Shown: positions 7,635 through 15,458 of the stretch, in pieces
Layout: the number at the start of each line of letters is the position of its first letter
Position numbering within the stretch: position 1 is the first letter of the stretch
Origin: Caulobacter vibrioides
Lineage (GTDB): Bacteria; Pseudomonadota; Alphaproteobacteria; Caulobacterales; Caulobacteraceae
Assembly: GCA_001449105.1 (NCBI GenBank)
Contig: LNIY01000073.1
Span: 62,001 to 126,000, forward strand
Direction: 5' to 3'
DNA length: 64,000 nt
The notes under the pieces: model-generated
Databases searched by the model: none
The model's input: only the letters and a program-made list of their open reading frames with translations
Told to the model about the DNA's origin: nothing
Made by a program: the position numbers and the translations under genes

Positions 7635-7689
7635 AAATCTGAGCTCGCAGTCAAGCGCTCGGTGTTCGTCGAGCGCTGTGCTGCGCTTC

Positions 7690-9432
7690 CTAGCGCGTCA
7701 CCTGGAAGCCGTCGAAGTCGGTCCAGCCGATGCGGGTCGAGGTGTTGGCCGGCGTGCCGGCAGGAGCCTGGGAGAAGACGCCGATCTGGCTGCCGACCCA
7801 GCGTCCCGGGCGGCTGAGGAACGGCGCGCCGACGGGGGTGAAGGTCTTGCCGTCGGCGCTGTAGCTCAGGGTCACCTTGGCGTGCATCGATCGCAGCATC
7901 GAGGGCCAGTAGGGCGAGAAGTCCGGCGGAGGATCGGCCACGACCACGGGCTCGGCGGTCATCCGCAGCCAGACGGCGGCGGCCGGGGCCTTGGCCTGGA
8001 TCACCTCGACGCGCTCGGGCTGGAACTTGTCGGCGCCCAGGCGGTCAACGCGGACCAGGGCCGGTCCCGTCGCCGTGTTCTGCAGGCCGATCCAGGCATA
8101 GTCCGAGCCGAACATCAGCAGGCCCGCGCGCTCGCCGACCGCCTTGGGCGCGAAGTCGAGCCTGGTAGTGACGGTGAAGCGCTCGGCCGGCAGTTTCTGG
8201 GTCAGCAGGGCGCCGGTTTCCCAGAGATTCTCCGGCGAGGAGATCGATTTGAGGCGCAGCTTGCCCGGCGCGGCCTTCAGGTCGGCCCAGTCGCCGGCGG
8301 GATTGGCGTTCCACTGCCAGGCCGGCGACAGCGCGCCGTCGAAGTCGTCGCTGTCCTGCGGAGCCAGGCGCGGGGAGGGGACTTTCGAGGCCGGCTTGCG
8401 ATGGGTCAGCACCGGCTGGCCGATGCCGTCGCCGTCCTTGTCCTCGCCGATCACCGGCCAGCCGTCCTTCCAGGCCATGGGTTGCAGCCAGACGCGGCGG
8501 CCGTAGGAGTCGGCGTCCTGGAAATGCAGGAACCAGTCCTCGCCGGTCGGCGTGGTCACCCACGCGCCCTGGTGGGGGCCATTGACCTCGGTGCGACCCT
8601 GGTCGAGCACGTTGCGGCCCTCGTAGGGCCCCTCCAGCCTGCGCGAGCGGAACACGCCCTGCCAGCCGCCCTTCACGCTGCCGCTGGGCACGAAGAGGTA
8701 GTACCAGCCGTCGCGCTTGTAGAGCTTGGGGCCCTCGGTGGTCATCCATGGGAACGGCCCGCGTGAGGTCATGACCTTCGGCTGCTTGTCGCCCTCGACC
8801 AGGGTGATCGCCTCGCCCTCGGCCTTGTCGCCGGCCTTGTTCAGGCGGCGGGCGGTGACGACATTGGCGAAGCCGGCGCGGCTGCGGGCGAAGGCGGTGA
8901 CCAGCCAGCCCTGGCCGTCGTCGTCCCAGAAAGGCGCGGGATCGATGACGCCGCGCCGGTCGTCGACCAGCACCGGCTTGGACCACGGCCCGGCCGGATC
9001 CTTGGCCCGGACCACGAACACGCCGAAGTCGGGATCGGGGTAGTAGATCAGGAACTCGCCGTCGCGGTGACGGATCGCTGGGGCCCAGACGCCGCCGCCG
9101 CGACGGGGCGTGGCGTGGTGCGCCTCGGGTGTGTTGGCGGTCAGGGCGTGGCCGATGATCGTCCAGTTGACGAGATCCGTCGACTTCAGGATCGGCAGGC
9201 CCGGGACGTTGGTGAACGAGGACGAGACCAGGTAGTAGGCGTCGCCCACGCGGATGGCGTCGGGATCGGAATAGTCGCCGGCCAGGACGGGGTTCTTGTA
9301 GGTTCCGTCGCCGAGATCGGGCAGCCAGGCGCGTTCGCTTCCAGCGTTATCGGCCGCCGAGGCGGAGGTCGCCAGCAGGACCGCCGCGGCGATCAATCCC
9401 AGTCCGAGCGAGGTGCGACCCGAGCCTGCCAT
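7690..9432 (-). CDS. Glycoside hydrolase family 43 (beta-xylosidase/alpha-arabinofuranosidase type)
   Basis: A 580-aa secreted enzyme: signal peptide (to about residue 27), five-bladed beta-propeller and a C-terminal beta-sandwich (from about residue 350) like that of two-domain GH43 enzymes. The catalytic triad is visible: base Asp56 in DYSDPDAI, pKa-modulating Asp164 in VIDPAPFWD and acid Glu233 in TTEGPKLY. GH43 enzymes remove beta-xylosyl or alpha-arabinosyl side groups, or cleave galactan chains; the exact specificity is not readable here. It is a single-gene unit with its own operator (9455-9468) and an intrinsic terminator at 7530-7557. Confidence 0.92.
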   Translation of the reverse strand: MAGSGRTSLGLGLIAAAVLLATSASAADNAGSERAWLPDLGDGTYKNPVLAGDYSDPDAIRVGDAYYLVSSSFTNVPGLPILKSTDLVNWTIIGHALTANTPEAHHATPRRGGGVWAPAIRHRDGEFLIYYPDPDFGVFVVRAKDPAGPWSKPVLVDDRRGVIDPAPFWDDDGQGWLVTAFARSRAGFANVVTARRLNKAGDKAEGEAITLVEGDKQPKVMTSRGPFPWMTTEGPKLYKRDGWYYLFVPSGSVKGGWQGVFRSRRLEGPYEGRNVLDQGRTEVNGPHQGAWVTTPTGEDWFLHFQDADSYGRRVWLQPMAWKDGWPVIGEDKDGDGIGQPVLTHRKPASKVPSPRLAPQDSDDFDGALSPAWQWNANPAGDWADLKAAPGKLRLKSISSPENLWETGALLTQKLPAERFTVTTRLDFAPKAVGERAGLLMFGSDYAWIGLQNTATGPALVRVDRLGADKFQPERVEVIQAKAPAAAVWLRMTAEPVVVADPPPDFSPYWPSMLRSMHAKVTLSYSADGKTFTPVGAPFLSRPGRWVGSQIGVFSQAPAGTPANTSTRIGWTDFDGFQVTR

Positions 9433-9454
9433 TCCGTGTTTCCATCCCTTGTTA

Positions 9455-9468
9455 TGATATCGTTACCA
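9455..9468. promoter_or_regulatory. LacI-type operator upstream of the GH43 gene
   Basis: TGATATCGTTACCA lies 23 nt before the GH43 start codon (minus strand). One half-site is perfect; the other has TTACCA in place of ATATCA, a variant also allowed at other copies (ATACCA, ATAACA). Its closeness to the start suggests it covers the promoter or early leader. Confidence 0.65.
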
Positions 9469-9499
9469 GTAACATGGGACGGGGCTTTGGCAAGGGCGC

Positions 9500-10522
9500 T
9501 CAGGCCGGTGGAGGGGCTGTCGAGGCGCGCTGGATCAGCTGCAGCTGCGCCTGCACGTGGCCGCCGGGTTCGGCGCTGGGGCGGGCCAGGTCCATGGCCA
9601 GCAGCACGGCCGAGGCCGCCATGTCGGCGATGGGCTGACGGATGGTGGTCAGCTCCGGCCAGACCGTGGTGGCCACCGAGGTGTCGTCGAAACCCGCGAT
9701 GCTGAGATCGCTGGGGATCGACAGGCCCAGGCCGTGGGCCACGGCGCTGATCGCCGCGGCCATGTCGTCGTTGGCCGCGAAGATCGCCGACGGGCGGCGG
9801 CGCAGGCCCAGCAGATGCCGCGCCGCGTCGAGGCCGCCGCGATAGCTGAAGCCGCCGTCGGCGACATAGGCCTCATTCACGGTCAGGCCGGCGGCGGCCA
9901 TGGTCTCGCGGAAGCCCTTCTCGCGCAGCTGGGCCGTGGAGTGGGCCGGATCGCCGCGTACGAAGGCGATGTCGACATGGCCCAGGTCCAGCAGGTGCTG
10001 GGTCATCATCCGGGCGCCCTCGAAGTCGTCGATGAACACCGCCGGCGCGCCCTCTCGGGGGCGAGCCGTGGCGAAGCTCACCGCCCCGACCCCGGCCTTT
10101 TCCAGCGACTCCAGGATCGCTGCGTCGTCGCACAGCGGTGGCGGCAGGATCACCGCTCCCACGCCTGCGTCGACCAGCTTCTGCACCGCCTGGGCGGGCG
10201 TCGGGTGTGCCTGGCTGGGCTCGATCAGCAGCTGGCAGCCGCTGAGGCTGGCCTGTCGGAACGCGCCCATCAGGTAGTTCGACAGGTTCGACGAGCTGGC
10301 GTTGGAATACAGCATGCCGATCTGCGAGACGCCGGTGCGGGTGGCCCTGGCCAGTGAGTTCGGCCGATAGCCCAGCGCCTTGATGGCTTCCTCGACCTTC
10401 TCGCGCACGGCCGGCCGCACGTGGGGATAGCCGTTGACCACGCGGGAGGCGGTCATCGAGGACACGCCGGCGTGCTGCGCCACGTCATGGATGGTCGGCG
10501 CCTGTCGCCTCTGCGTGGTCAA
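9500..10522 (-). CDS. LacI-family transcriptional regulator (first of two)
   Basis: A 340-aa LacI/GalR regulator: HTH at residues 10-33 (TIHDVAQHAGVSSMTASRVVNG), hinge at about 56-62 and a periplasmic-binding-like sugar sensor domain (RPSAIFAANDDMAAAI, DLSIAGFDDT). It starts with TTG at 10522 preceded by GGCGAGGA; no ATG fits. It is divergent from, and clearly paralogous to, the second LacI gene at 10663 (both carry LPPPLCD, IDDFEGA and similar stretches). In the hinge, ARAT replaces the usual ARSL. It is a candidate repressor for the 14-bp operators of the locus. Confidence 0.93.
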   Translation of the reverse strand: MTTQRRQAPTIHDVAQHAGVSSMTASRVVNGYPHVRPAVREKVEEAIKALGYRPNSLARATRTGVSQIGMLYSNASSSNLSNYLMGAFRQASLSGCQLLIEPSQAHPTPAQAVQKLVDAGVGAVILPPPLCDDAAILESLEKAGVGAVSFATARPREGAPAVFIDDFEGARMMTQHLLDLGHVDIAFVRGDPAHSTAQLREKGFRETMAAAGLTVNEAYVADGGFSYRGGLDAARHLLGLRRRPSAIFAANDDMAAAISAVAHGLGLSIPSDLSIAGFDDTSVATTVWPELTTIRQPIADMAASAVLLAMDLARPSAEPGGHVQAQLQLIQRASTAPPPA

Positions 10523-10655
10523 GGAATCCTCGCCTCAATACGACTCTCTGCGGGTCGCCGCGCAGTCTAGCGAGGACAGGACGGGTAAGTCCAAGGTTGC
10601 GGGCCCAACATCCGTTTTTGCTCTGGTGCGGCTGGCGCGCGTCGCTAGGATGCAT

Positions 10656-10669
10656 TGGTATCGTGAACA
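10656..10669. promoter_or_regulatory. Degenerate LacI-type operator at the start of the second LacI gene
   Basis: TGGTATCGTGAACA keeps the left half-site of the locus operator and part of the right (two departures from the consensus). It overlaps the likely GTG start codon at 10663. If used it would give autoregulation, but the match could be chance. Confidence 0.35.
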
Positions 10670-11784
10670 ATGGTGGTGCGTCGTTGAAAAGTCCCCGCAA
10701 AGCCAAGGCGGCCGCGCCGTCTTCAGCGCGTGGCTCGTCGCCCAACCCCAGGCCGGGGCCCAAGACGATCACCATCCATGACGTGGCGCGCCACGCCGGC
10801 GTCGGCTCGATGACCGTCTCGCGGGTGATCCGCGGGGCCGGCAATGTCAGCGCGGGCATGCGCGAGAAGGTCGAGGCCTCGGTCCGCGCCCTGAACTACC
10901 AGGTCAATGTCGCCGCCCGCGCCACCCGCTCGCGCTCGGCCGCGGCGCGGGTCGGGATTCTCTACAGCAACCCCAGCGCCTCCTATCTCAGCGAGATCAT
11001 GGTCGGCGGGCTGGAGCAGAGCTCGCGCCTGGCCAGCCACCTGATCCTGGAGCGATGCGAGGGGCTGGCGGGCCAGAAGCAGGCGGTCAAGCGCCTGCTG
11101 GCCGCCGGCGTCGACGGGGTGATCCTGCCGCCGCCGCTGTGCGACTCCCGCCAGACCATCAACATGCTGCGCGCCGAGGGCGTGACGGTGCTGGCCCTGG
11201 CCACCGCCCGGCCGATGATCGACGTCTCCAGCGTGCGCATCGACGACTTCGAGGGCGCGCTGGCCATGACCCGCCACCTCATCGCCCTGGGCCATCGCGA
11301 CATCGCCTTCATCAAGGGCGATCCTCAGCACACCCCGACCGAGCTGCGCTACGAAGGCTTCCTGGCCGGCATGGCGGAAGCGGGCCTGACCGTGCGGCCC
11401 GAATGGGTGGCCCAAGGGCTGTTCACCTACCGCTCGGGCCTGGCGGCGGCGGAGAAGCTGTTCGAGGCGCGGCTGCGGCCCAGCGCCATCTTCGCCAGCA
11501 ACGACGACATGGCCGCCGCCGCCCTGGCCGTGGCCCACGGCCGCCAGATCGCCGTGCCGCGCGACCTGACCATCTGCGGCTTCGACGACACCGCCGTCGC
11601 CAGCACCGTCTGGCCCGAGGTGACGACCATCCACCAGCCGATCGCCGAGATGGGCCGCGCGGCCGTTCGGCTGATCGTCGACGAGATCCGCGCCCGCAAG
11701 GCCGGCGGCGACCCCGCGCCCGTCCATCACCTGCTGCCGTTCACGCTGATGGACCGGGACTCGTCGGGCCCCGCGCCGCCTTAG
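10663..11784 (+). CDS. LacI-family transcriptional regulator (second of two)
   Basis: A LacI/GalR regulator of about 373 aa. A basic, low-complexity leader (KSPRKAKAAAPSSARGSS) precedes the HTH (TIHDVARHAGVGSMTVSRVIRG), then an ARATRS hinge and the sugar-binding domain (RPSAIFASNDDMAAAA, DLTICGFDDT). The start is uncertain: GTG 10663 and TTG 10684 both fit and neither has a strong ribosome-binding site. It is a divergent paralogue of the neighbouring regulator with a nearly identical recognition helix, so both may compete for the same operators but answer to different sugars. Its stop codon overlaps that of the convergent ROK kinase gene. Confidence 0.9.
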   Translation: MNNGGASLKSPRKAKAAAPSSARGSSPNPRPGPKTITIHDVARHAGVGSMTVSRVIRGAGNVSAGMREKVEASVRALNYQVNVAARATRSRSAAARVGILYSNPSASYLSEIMVGGLEQSSRLASHLILERCEGLAGQKQAVKRLLAAGVDGVILPPPLCDSRQTINMLRAEGVTVLALATARPMIDVSSVRIDDFEGALAMTRHLIALGHRDIAFIKGDPQHTPTELRYEGFLAGMAEAGLTVRPEWVAQGLFTYRSGLAAAEKLFEARLRPSAIFASNDDMAAAALAVAHGRQIAVPRDLTICGFDDTAVASTVWPEVTTIHQPIAEMGRAAVRLIVDEIRARKAGGDPAPVHHLLPFTLMDRDSSGPAPP

Positions 11785-12713
11785 GCGGCCGGGGCGGCCA
11801 GCAGCGCGCGGGCCTCTTCCACGCTCCACAGCCGCGCGGCGCCGCGCACGCCCGAGGCGTCGCCCCAGACGGCCGGCTTGATCCGGGTGCTCCAGCGGTC
11901 GGCGAAGACGTGGCGCGAGATGAGGTCGGGCAGGCGCTGGCAGACTTCGGGCACGTTCGACAGCCCGCCGCCGACGACGATGGCGTCGGGGTCGAGGATG
12001 TTGCACAGCACCGCCACCGAGCGGCCCAGGCGGTCCATCAGCCGGTCGAAGGCGGTGGTGGCGGCCGGATCGCCGGCCCGCCAGGCGGCTATGATCTGCT
12101 CGCCGCTCCAGTTTTGACCCGTGGTCTCCTGGAAGTCGCGCCGCAGGCCGGTGCCCGACACCCACATCTCCAGGCAGCCGTTCTGGCCGCACCAGCAGCG
12201 GGGACCTTCGCGTTCCTCGACGGTGGGCCAGGGCAGGGGCATGTGGCCCCATTCGCCGGCGATGCCGTTCTCGCCCTCGATAAGCTTGCCGTCGACGACG
12301 AGGCCGCCGCCGCAGCCGGTGCCCAGGATGATGGCGAACACCACCCGCGCGCCCGCGCCGGCGCCGTCGACGGCTTCCGACAGGGCCAGGCAGTTGGCGT
12401 CGTTGGCCAGCCGCACCGGCCGCTGCAACGCCTCGGACAGGTCCTCGCGAAAGCGCCGGCCGTTCAGGTACAGCGAATTGGCGTTGCGCATCACGCCGGT
12501 GGCCGGCGAGATAGAGCCCGGTGCGCCGACGCCTAGCGTGCCGCGCGCGCCGAGCTTGTGTTCCAGGCCCGTCACCAGGTCGCGGACGGTGCTCAGCGCC
12601 TTGTCGTAGTCGCCCGGGTTGGGAACGCGGGCCTTGGCCAGCAGCTTGCCGCTGGCGTCCAGGGCGGCGGCCTCCACCTTGGTGCCGCCGAAATCCACGC
12701 CGATCTGAATCAC
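11781..12713 (-). CDS. ROK-family sugar kinase
   Basis: A 310-aa cytoplasmic ROK kinase. The N-terminal phosphate-binding loop (DFGGTKVEAAALD), the ROK signature region (GTGCGGGLVVDGKLIEGENGIAGEWGH) and the zinc motif CWCGQNGCLE are intact, as in fructokinase, glucokinase and N-acetylhexosamine kinases of the group; the sugar cannot be assigned. The GTG start at 12713 overlaps the TGA of the GH88 gene (GTGA) with GGGAG upstream, so it is the third gene of an MFS-GH88-ROK operon. It probably phosphorylates a hexose released by the locus enzymes. Its stop overlaps that of the convergent LacI gene. Confidence 0.88.
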   Translation of the reverse strand: MIQIGVDFGGTKVEAAALDASGKLLAKARVPNPGDYDKALSTVRDLVTGLEHKLGARGTLGVGAPGSISPATGVMRNANSLYLNGRRFREDLSEALQRPVRLANDANCLALSEAVDGAGAGARVVFAIILGTGCGGGLVVDGKLIEGENGIAGEWGHMPLPWPTVEEREGPRCWCGQNGCLEMWVSGTGLRRDFQETTGQNWSGEQIIAAWRAGDPAATTAFDRLMDRLGRSVAVLCNILDPDAIVVGGGLSNVPEVCQRLPDLISRHVFADRWSTRIKPAVWGDASGVRGAARLWSVEEARALLAAPAA

Positions 12714-13912
12714 CAGTAGGGCTCCCAAACCCGCGTGAGGCGCACCAGCGCCTCGAGAAAGAAGTAGTCGCCCCAGATGCAGGCCTCATCGACGCCGACG
12801 CGGTTGGGCATGTGGTAGACGCCGTGGGCCAGGAGGCCGGTCCCGGGCTGGCCCAGCGGCAGCAGATAGTGCTCGCCCAGGGTCTCGACCATCGCCAGGG
12901 CGGCGGCCTCGTAGGTCGCGCGATCGGGATCGGCCAGCGGCAGGGCGCGGGCCAGCTCCAGCAGACCGCAGGCGGCGATGGCGGCGGCCGAACTGTCGCG
13001 CTCGTGCGGAGCGTCGGTGAAGACCAGGTCCCAGCAGCAGATCAGGTCGCCCGGCAGGCGGTTGAGGAAGTAGTTGGCCAGCCGCCCCGCCAGGTCGATC
13101 AGGCCAGGATCGGCCTTGTAGCGATGCACCAGCGGAAAGCCCGACACGCCCCAGGCCTGGCCTCGCGCCCAGCACGAGCTGTCGCTGAAGCCCTGGTGGG
13201 TCTTGCCGCCCACCGGCCGGCCGGTCCTGGGGTCCATGTAGAAGGTGTGGAAGGTCGAGGCGTCGGGCCGCACGATATGCTTGGCGGCCTGGGCGATGTG
13301 GCGGTCGGCGGCGTCACGGAAACTCCGATCGCCGGTCTCCTCGCTGGCCCAGTAGAGCAAGGGGAGGTTCAGGTTGCAGTCGATGATCATCCGCCCGGCC
13401 TGCTCGGGATCGGAAAGATCGCCCCAGGCCTGGATGATGCCGGCGGTCGGCAGGTAGCGGGTCATCAGCCGGCGAGCCGCCGCCAGGGCCGCTTCTCGGC
13501 CGCTGGTGCTGCCTGTCAGCTTCCAGGCCGCCACGCATGACAGCGAATAGAGGAAGCCCAGGTCGTGGTGGTCGACGTTGACCTCGCGCTCGATCCGGTC
13601 GCGGAAGTTCTCGACCTGGCGCTCGGCGGCGGCGCGGTAACGAGCCTCGCCGCTGGCCTCGTAGGCCAGCCACAGCATCCCGGTCCAGAAGCCGTTGGTC
13701 CACTCGGTGTTGTCCATCGCCGCATAGACCCCGTCCTCGCTCGAGGGTCTGGGGAAGGCGTCGGTGAAGAGGTCGAGGCTGGCGTCGATGCGGGCCAGGA
13801 CGGCGGCCAGGATGGCGTCGAGCTTGGCCCCGTCCGGGCGGGGGCGCGCCAGGATCTCCCGGGCGCGGACAAGCGGTTCGCGCGGGATGGCGCTGGAAGC
13901 GGAATGGGACAT
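12710..13912 (-). CDS. Glycoside hydrolase family 88 unsaturated uronyl hydrolase
   Basis: A 400-aa (alpha/alpha)6-barrel enzyme without signal peptide, so cytoplasmic. GH88 enzymes add water to the double bond of the unsaturated uronic acid left by polysaccharide lyases and so free it from the neighbouring sugar. The two catalytic Asp of the Bacillus enzyme correspond to Asp117 (VDHHDLGFLYS) and Asp178 (MIIDCNLNLPLLYWAS); NTEWTNGFWTGM is also typical. The gene lies 2 nt after the MFS carrier gene and overlaps the ROK kinase gene, which makes import, cleavage and phosphorylation one transcription unit. Its presence is the best evidence that the substrate is a uronic-acid polymer cut by elimination. 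Confidence 0.93.
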   Translation of the reverse strand: MSHSASSAIPREPLVRAREILARPRPDGAKLDAILAAVLARIDASLDLFTDAFPRPSSEDGVYAAMDNTEWTNGFWTGMLWLAYEASGEARYRAAAERQVENFRDRIEREVNVDHHDLGFLYSLSCVAAWKLTGSTSGREAALAAARRLMTRYLPTAGIIQAWGDLSDPEQAGRMIIDCNLNLPLLYWASEETGDRSFRDAADRHIAQAAKHIVRPDASTFHTFYMDPRTGRPVGGKTHQGFSDSSCWARGQAWGVSGFPLVHRYKADPGLIDLAGRLANYFLNRLPGDLICCWDLVFTDAPHERDSSAAAIAACGLLELARALPLADPDRATYEAAALAMVETLGEHYLLPLGQPGTGLLAHGVYHMPNRVGVDEACIWGDYFFLEALVRLTRVWEPYW

Positions 13913-13914
13913 CG

Positions 13915-15192
13915 TCAGTTGACCTTGGCCACGTCGGCGCCGCCCAGGTCGGCTTGCGCCAGGGCCGGGTCGGGCTCGGCGTCCTTGGCGGGCGGGACTT
14001 CACGCGGGGTGGGGGAGAGGGCGAACACCGAGGCCACCCAGAAGGCGGCGGCGAACAGGGCGATCAGCAGGTAGGTGCTGGGGAAGCCGATCAGGTCGTA
14101 GCTCTTGCCGACGATCGGCGAGAGGATCGCCAGGCCCAGCGAATGGCCGAAGCTGACGCCTACCAGGTAGAGCGTCGAGGCCAGGCGGCTTTCGAAATGG
14201 AAGGCGATGTAGCGGAAGATCGACACCACCAGGATCGGCAGTTCCAGCGAGTGCAGCATCTTCATCGCCGAGATCGGCGCCGGGCCGTGCACCAGGCCCG
14301 AGCCGGCGATGCGCACGATCATGATCGCCGCGGCCAGCAGCAGGCCGTTCTTGGCCCCGATCCTGTTAACGACGAACGGAGCCACGAACAGCATGCCGGC
14401 CTCGAGGAATATCTGGGCCGAGTTCAGGTAGCCGAACATGGCCGCGCCCTGCTTGGGGTCGGCGAAGTGCGAGGCGTAGAAGGCCGGGAACTGCTGGTCG
14501 TAGACGAGGTAGAGGTTCGTCACGCCCAGGATCAGAACCATGAAGCCCCAGAACTTCGGCAGCTTGAAGATGGCCATGGCGTCGGTGGCCTTCAGCGCGC
14601 TGGAGCTCTCGCGCTCGTCGGCGCTGGGCTCGATCCTGGCGAAGGCCAGCAGCGGCAGCAGGATCAGGCCCGCGCACGAAGCCAGGGCGAAGTTGTAGAG
14701 CGGGTCGAGGTTGAACAGTCGGCCCGAGAAGAAGGCGGCGGCCGCGAAGCCCAGCGAGCCCCACAGGCGCGCGCGGCTGTATTCGAAGCCGTACTTGCGG
14801 CCCACGCGATCGACGAACGATTCCAGGGCGTAGCTGCCGGCGATGAAGGTGACGCCCAGATAGGCCCCGCCGGCGATCGCGCCCAGCAGCAGGTTGGTCT
14901 TCAGCAGCGGGCCGTAGACGAAGGCGAAGAAGGCTCCCGACAGCACGACCAGCACGCTGATCAGCCACAGGACGGTCTTGCGCAGGCCCACCTTGTCGGA
15001 AACGAAGCCGTACAAGGGCTGGGAGATCATCGCGAAGATGAAGTTGGCGGCGAATACCACGCCGGTCTCGGCGCCGGAAAGGCCCAGGGTCCGCTTCAGC
15101 CACAGGGCCAGCAGGGAGATGCTCATGGCCTGGGCGAAAAAGTAGAAGAAGAGGAAGGCGCTCAGCAGCGCGTAGTTCTTCCTGATGGCCAT
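13915..15192 (-). CDS. MFS oligosaccharide:H+ symporter
   Basis: A 425-aa major facilitator carrier with 12 predicted membrane helices. The N-terminus (YALLSAFLFFYFFAQAMSISLLALWLKRTLGLSGAETGVVFAANF), the ISQPLYGFVSDKVG loop and ALESFVDRVGRKYGFEYSRARLWGSLG resemble the LacY/oligosaccharide-proton symporter group. It heads the operon with GH88 and a ROK kinase, so it probably brings unsaturated uronate-capped di- or oligosaccharides from periplasm to cytoplasm. GGGAGGG precedes the ATG; the operator at 15261-15274 lies 69 nt upstream. Confidence 0.88.
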   Translation of the reverse strand: MAIRKNYALLSAFLFFYFFAQAMSISLLALWLKRTLGLSGAETGVVFAANFIFAMISQPLYGFVSDKVGLRKTVLWLISVLVVLSGAFFAFVYGPLLKTNLLLGAIAGGAYLGVTFIAGSYALESFVDRVGRKYGFEYSRARLWGSLGFAAAAFFSGRLFNLDPLYNFALASCAGLILLPLLAFARIEPSADERESSSALKATDAMAIFKLPKFWGFMVLILGVTNLYLVYDQQFPAFYASHFADPKQGAAMFGYLNSAQIFLEAGMLFVAPFVVNRIGAKNGLLLAAAIMIVRIAGSGLVHGPAPISAMKMLHSLELPILVVSIFRYIAFHFESRLASTLYLVGVSFGHSLGLAILSPIVGKSYDLIGFPSTYLLIALFAAAFWVASVFALSPTPREVPPAKDAEPDPALAQADLGGADVAKVN

Positions 15193-15260
15193 GCGACACC
15201 CTCCCGCGCCGGCCGCGCTGCGTGGCGCGACTGGTCCGACCCTTCGGTCATAGACTGATC

Positions 15261-15274
15261 TGATAACGATACCA
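15261..15274. promoter_or_regulatory. LacI-type operator upstream of the MFS-GH88-ROK operon
   Basis: TGATAACGATACCA, a two-variant form of the palindrome, in the divergent region between the MFS operon (minus) and the GH28 gene (plus). Together with the copy at 15327 it gives each direction its own site, 52 nt apart start to start (about five helical turns). Confidence 0.7.
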
Positions 15275-15326
15275 AGTGCTTTTGGCGTCGTTTTCGCTCG
15301 CTGGGCCGGGGCTTGCGCGAGTGATA

Positions 15327-15340
15327 TGATATCGATATCA
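15327..15340. promoter_or_regulatory. LacI-type operator upstream of the first GH28 gene
   Basis: A perfect TGATATCGATATCA palindrome 118 nt before the GH28 start. TTGCGC at 15313 and TATCAA at 15336, 17 nt apart, would place the -10 inside the operator. Confidence 0.75.
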
Positions 15341-15458
15341 ATATTCGTGTTCGAGCGATCCGCAAGACTTTTCGACGCCCAGCGTCGACCGCGGCGCTCG
15401 ATGCGGAAAACAACGACGCCGCCGGACGGGCAGAGCGTCGCCTGGGGAGGAGTGCGCG

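Noticed and set aside
5504-7654. A 716-codon minus-strand frame spanning GH97, the candidate small RNA and an operator
   Set aside because: It reads through a strong terminator and two operators and encodes no recognisable domain; GH97 on the plus strand explains the open frame.
7566-7817. A small plus-strand frame starting after the GH97 gene (MMEESRSKKAASQN...)
   Set aside because: It has GGAG-like bases near its start, but it runs over the operator into the 3' end of GH43 on the other strand and shows no family resemblance.
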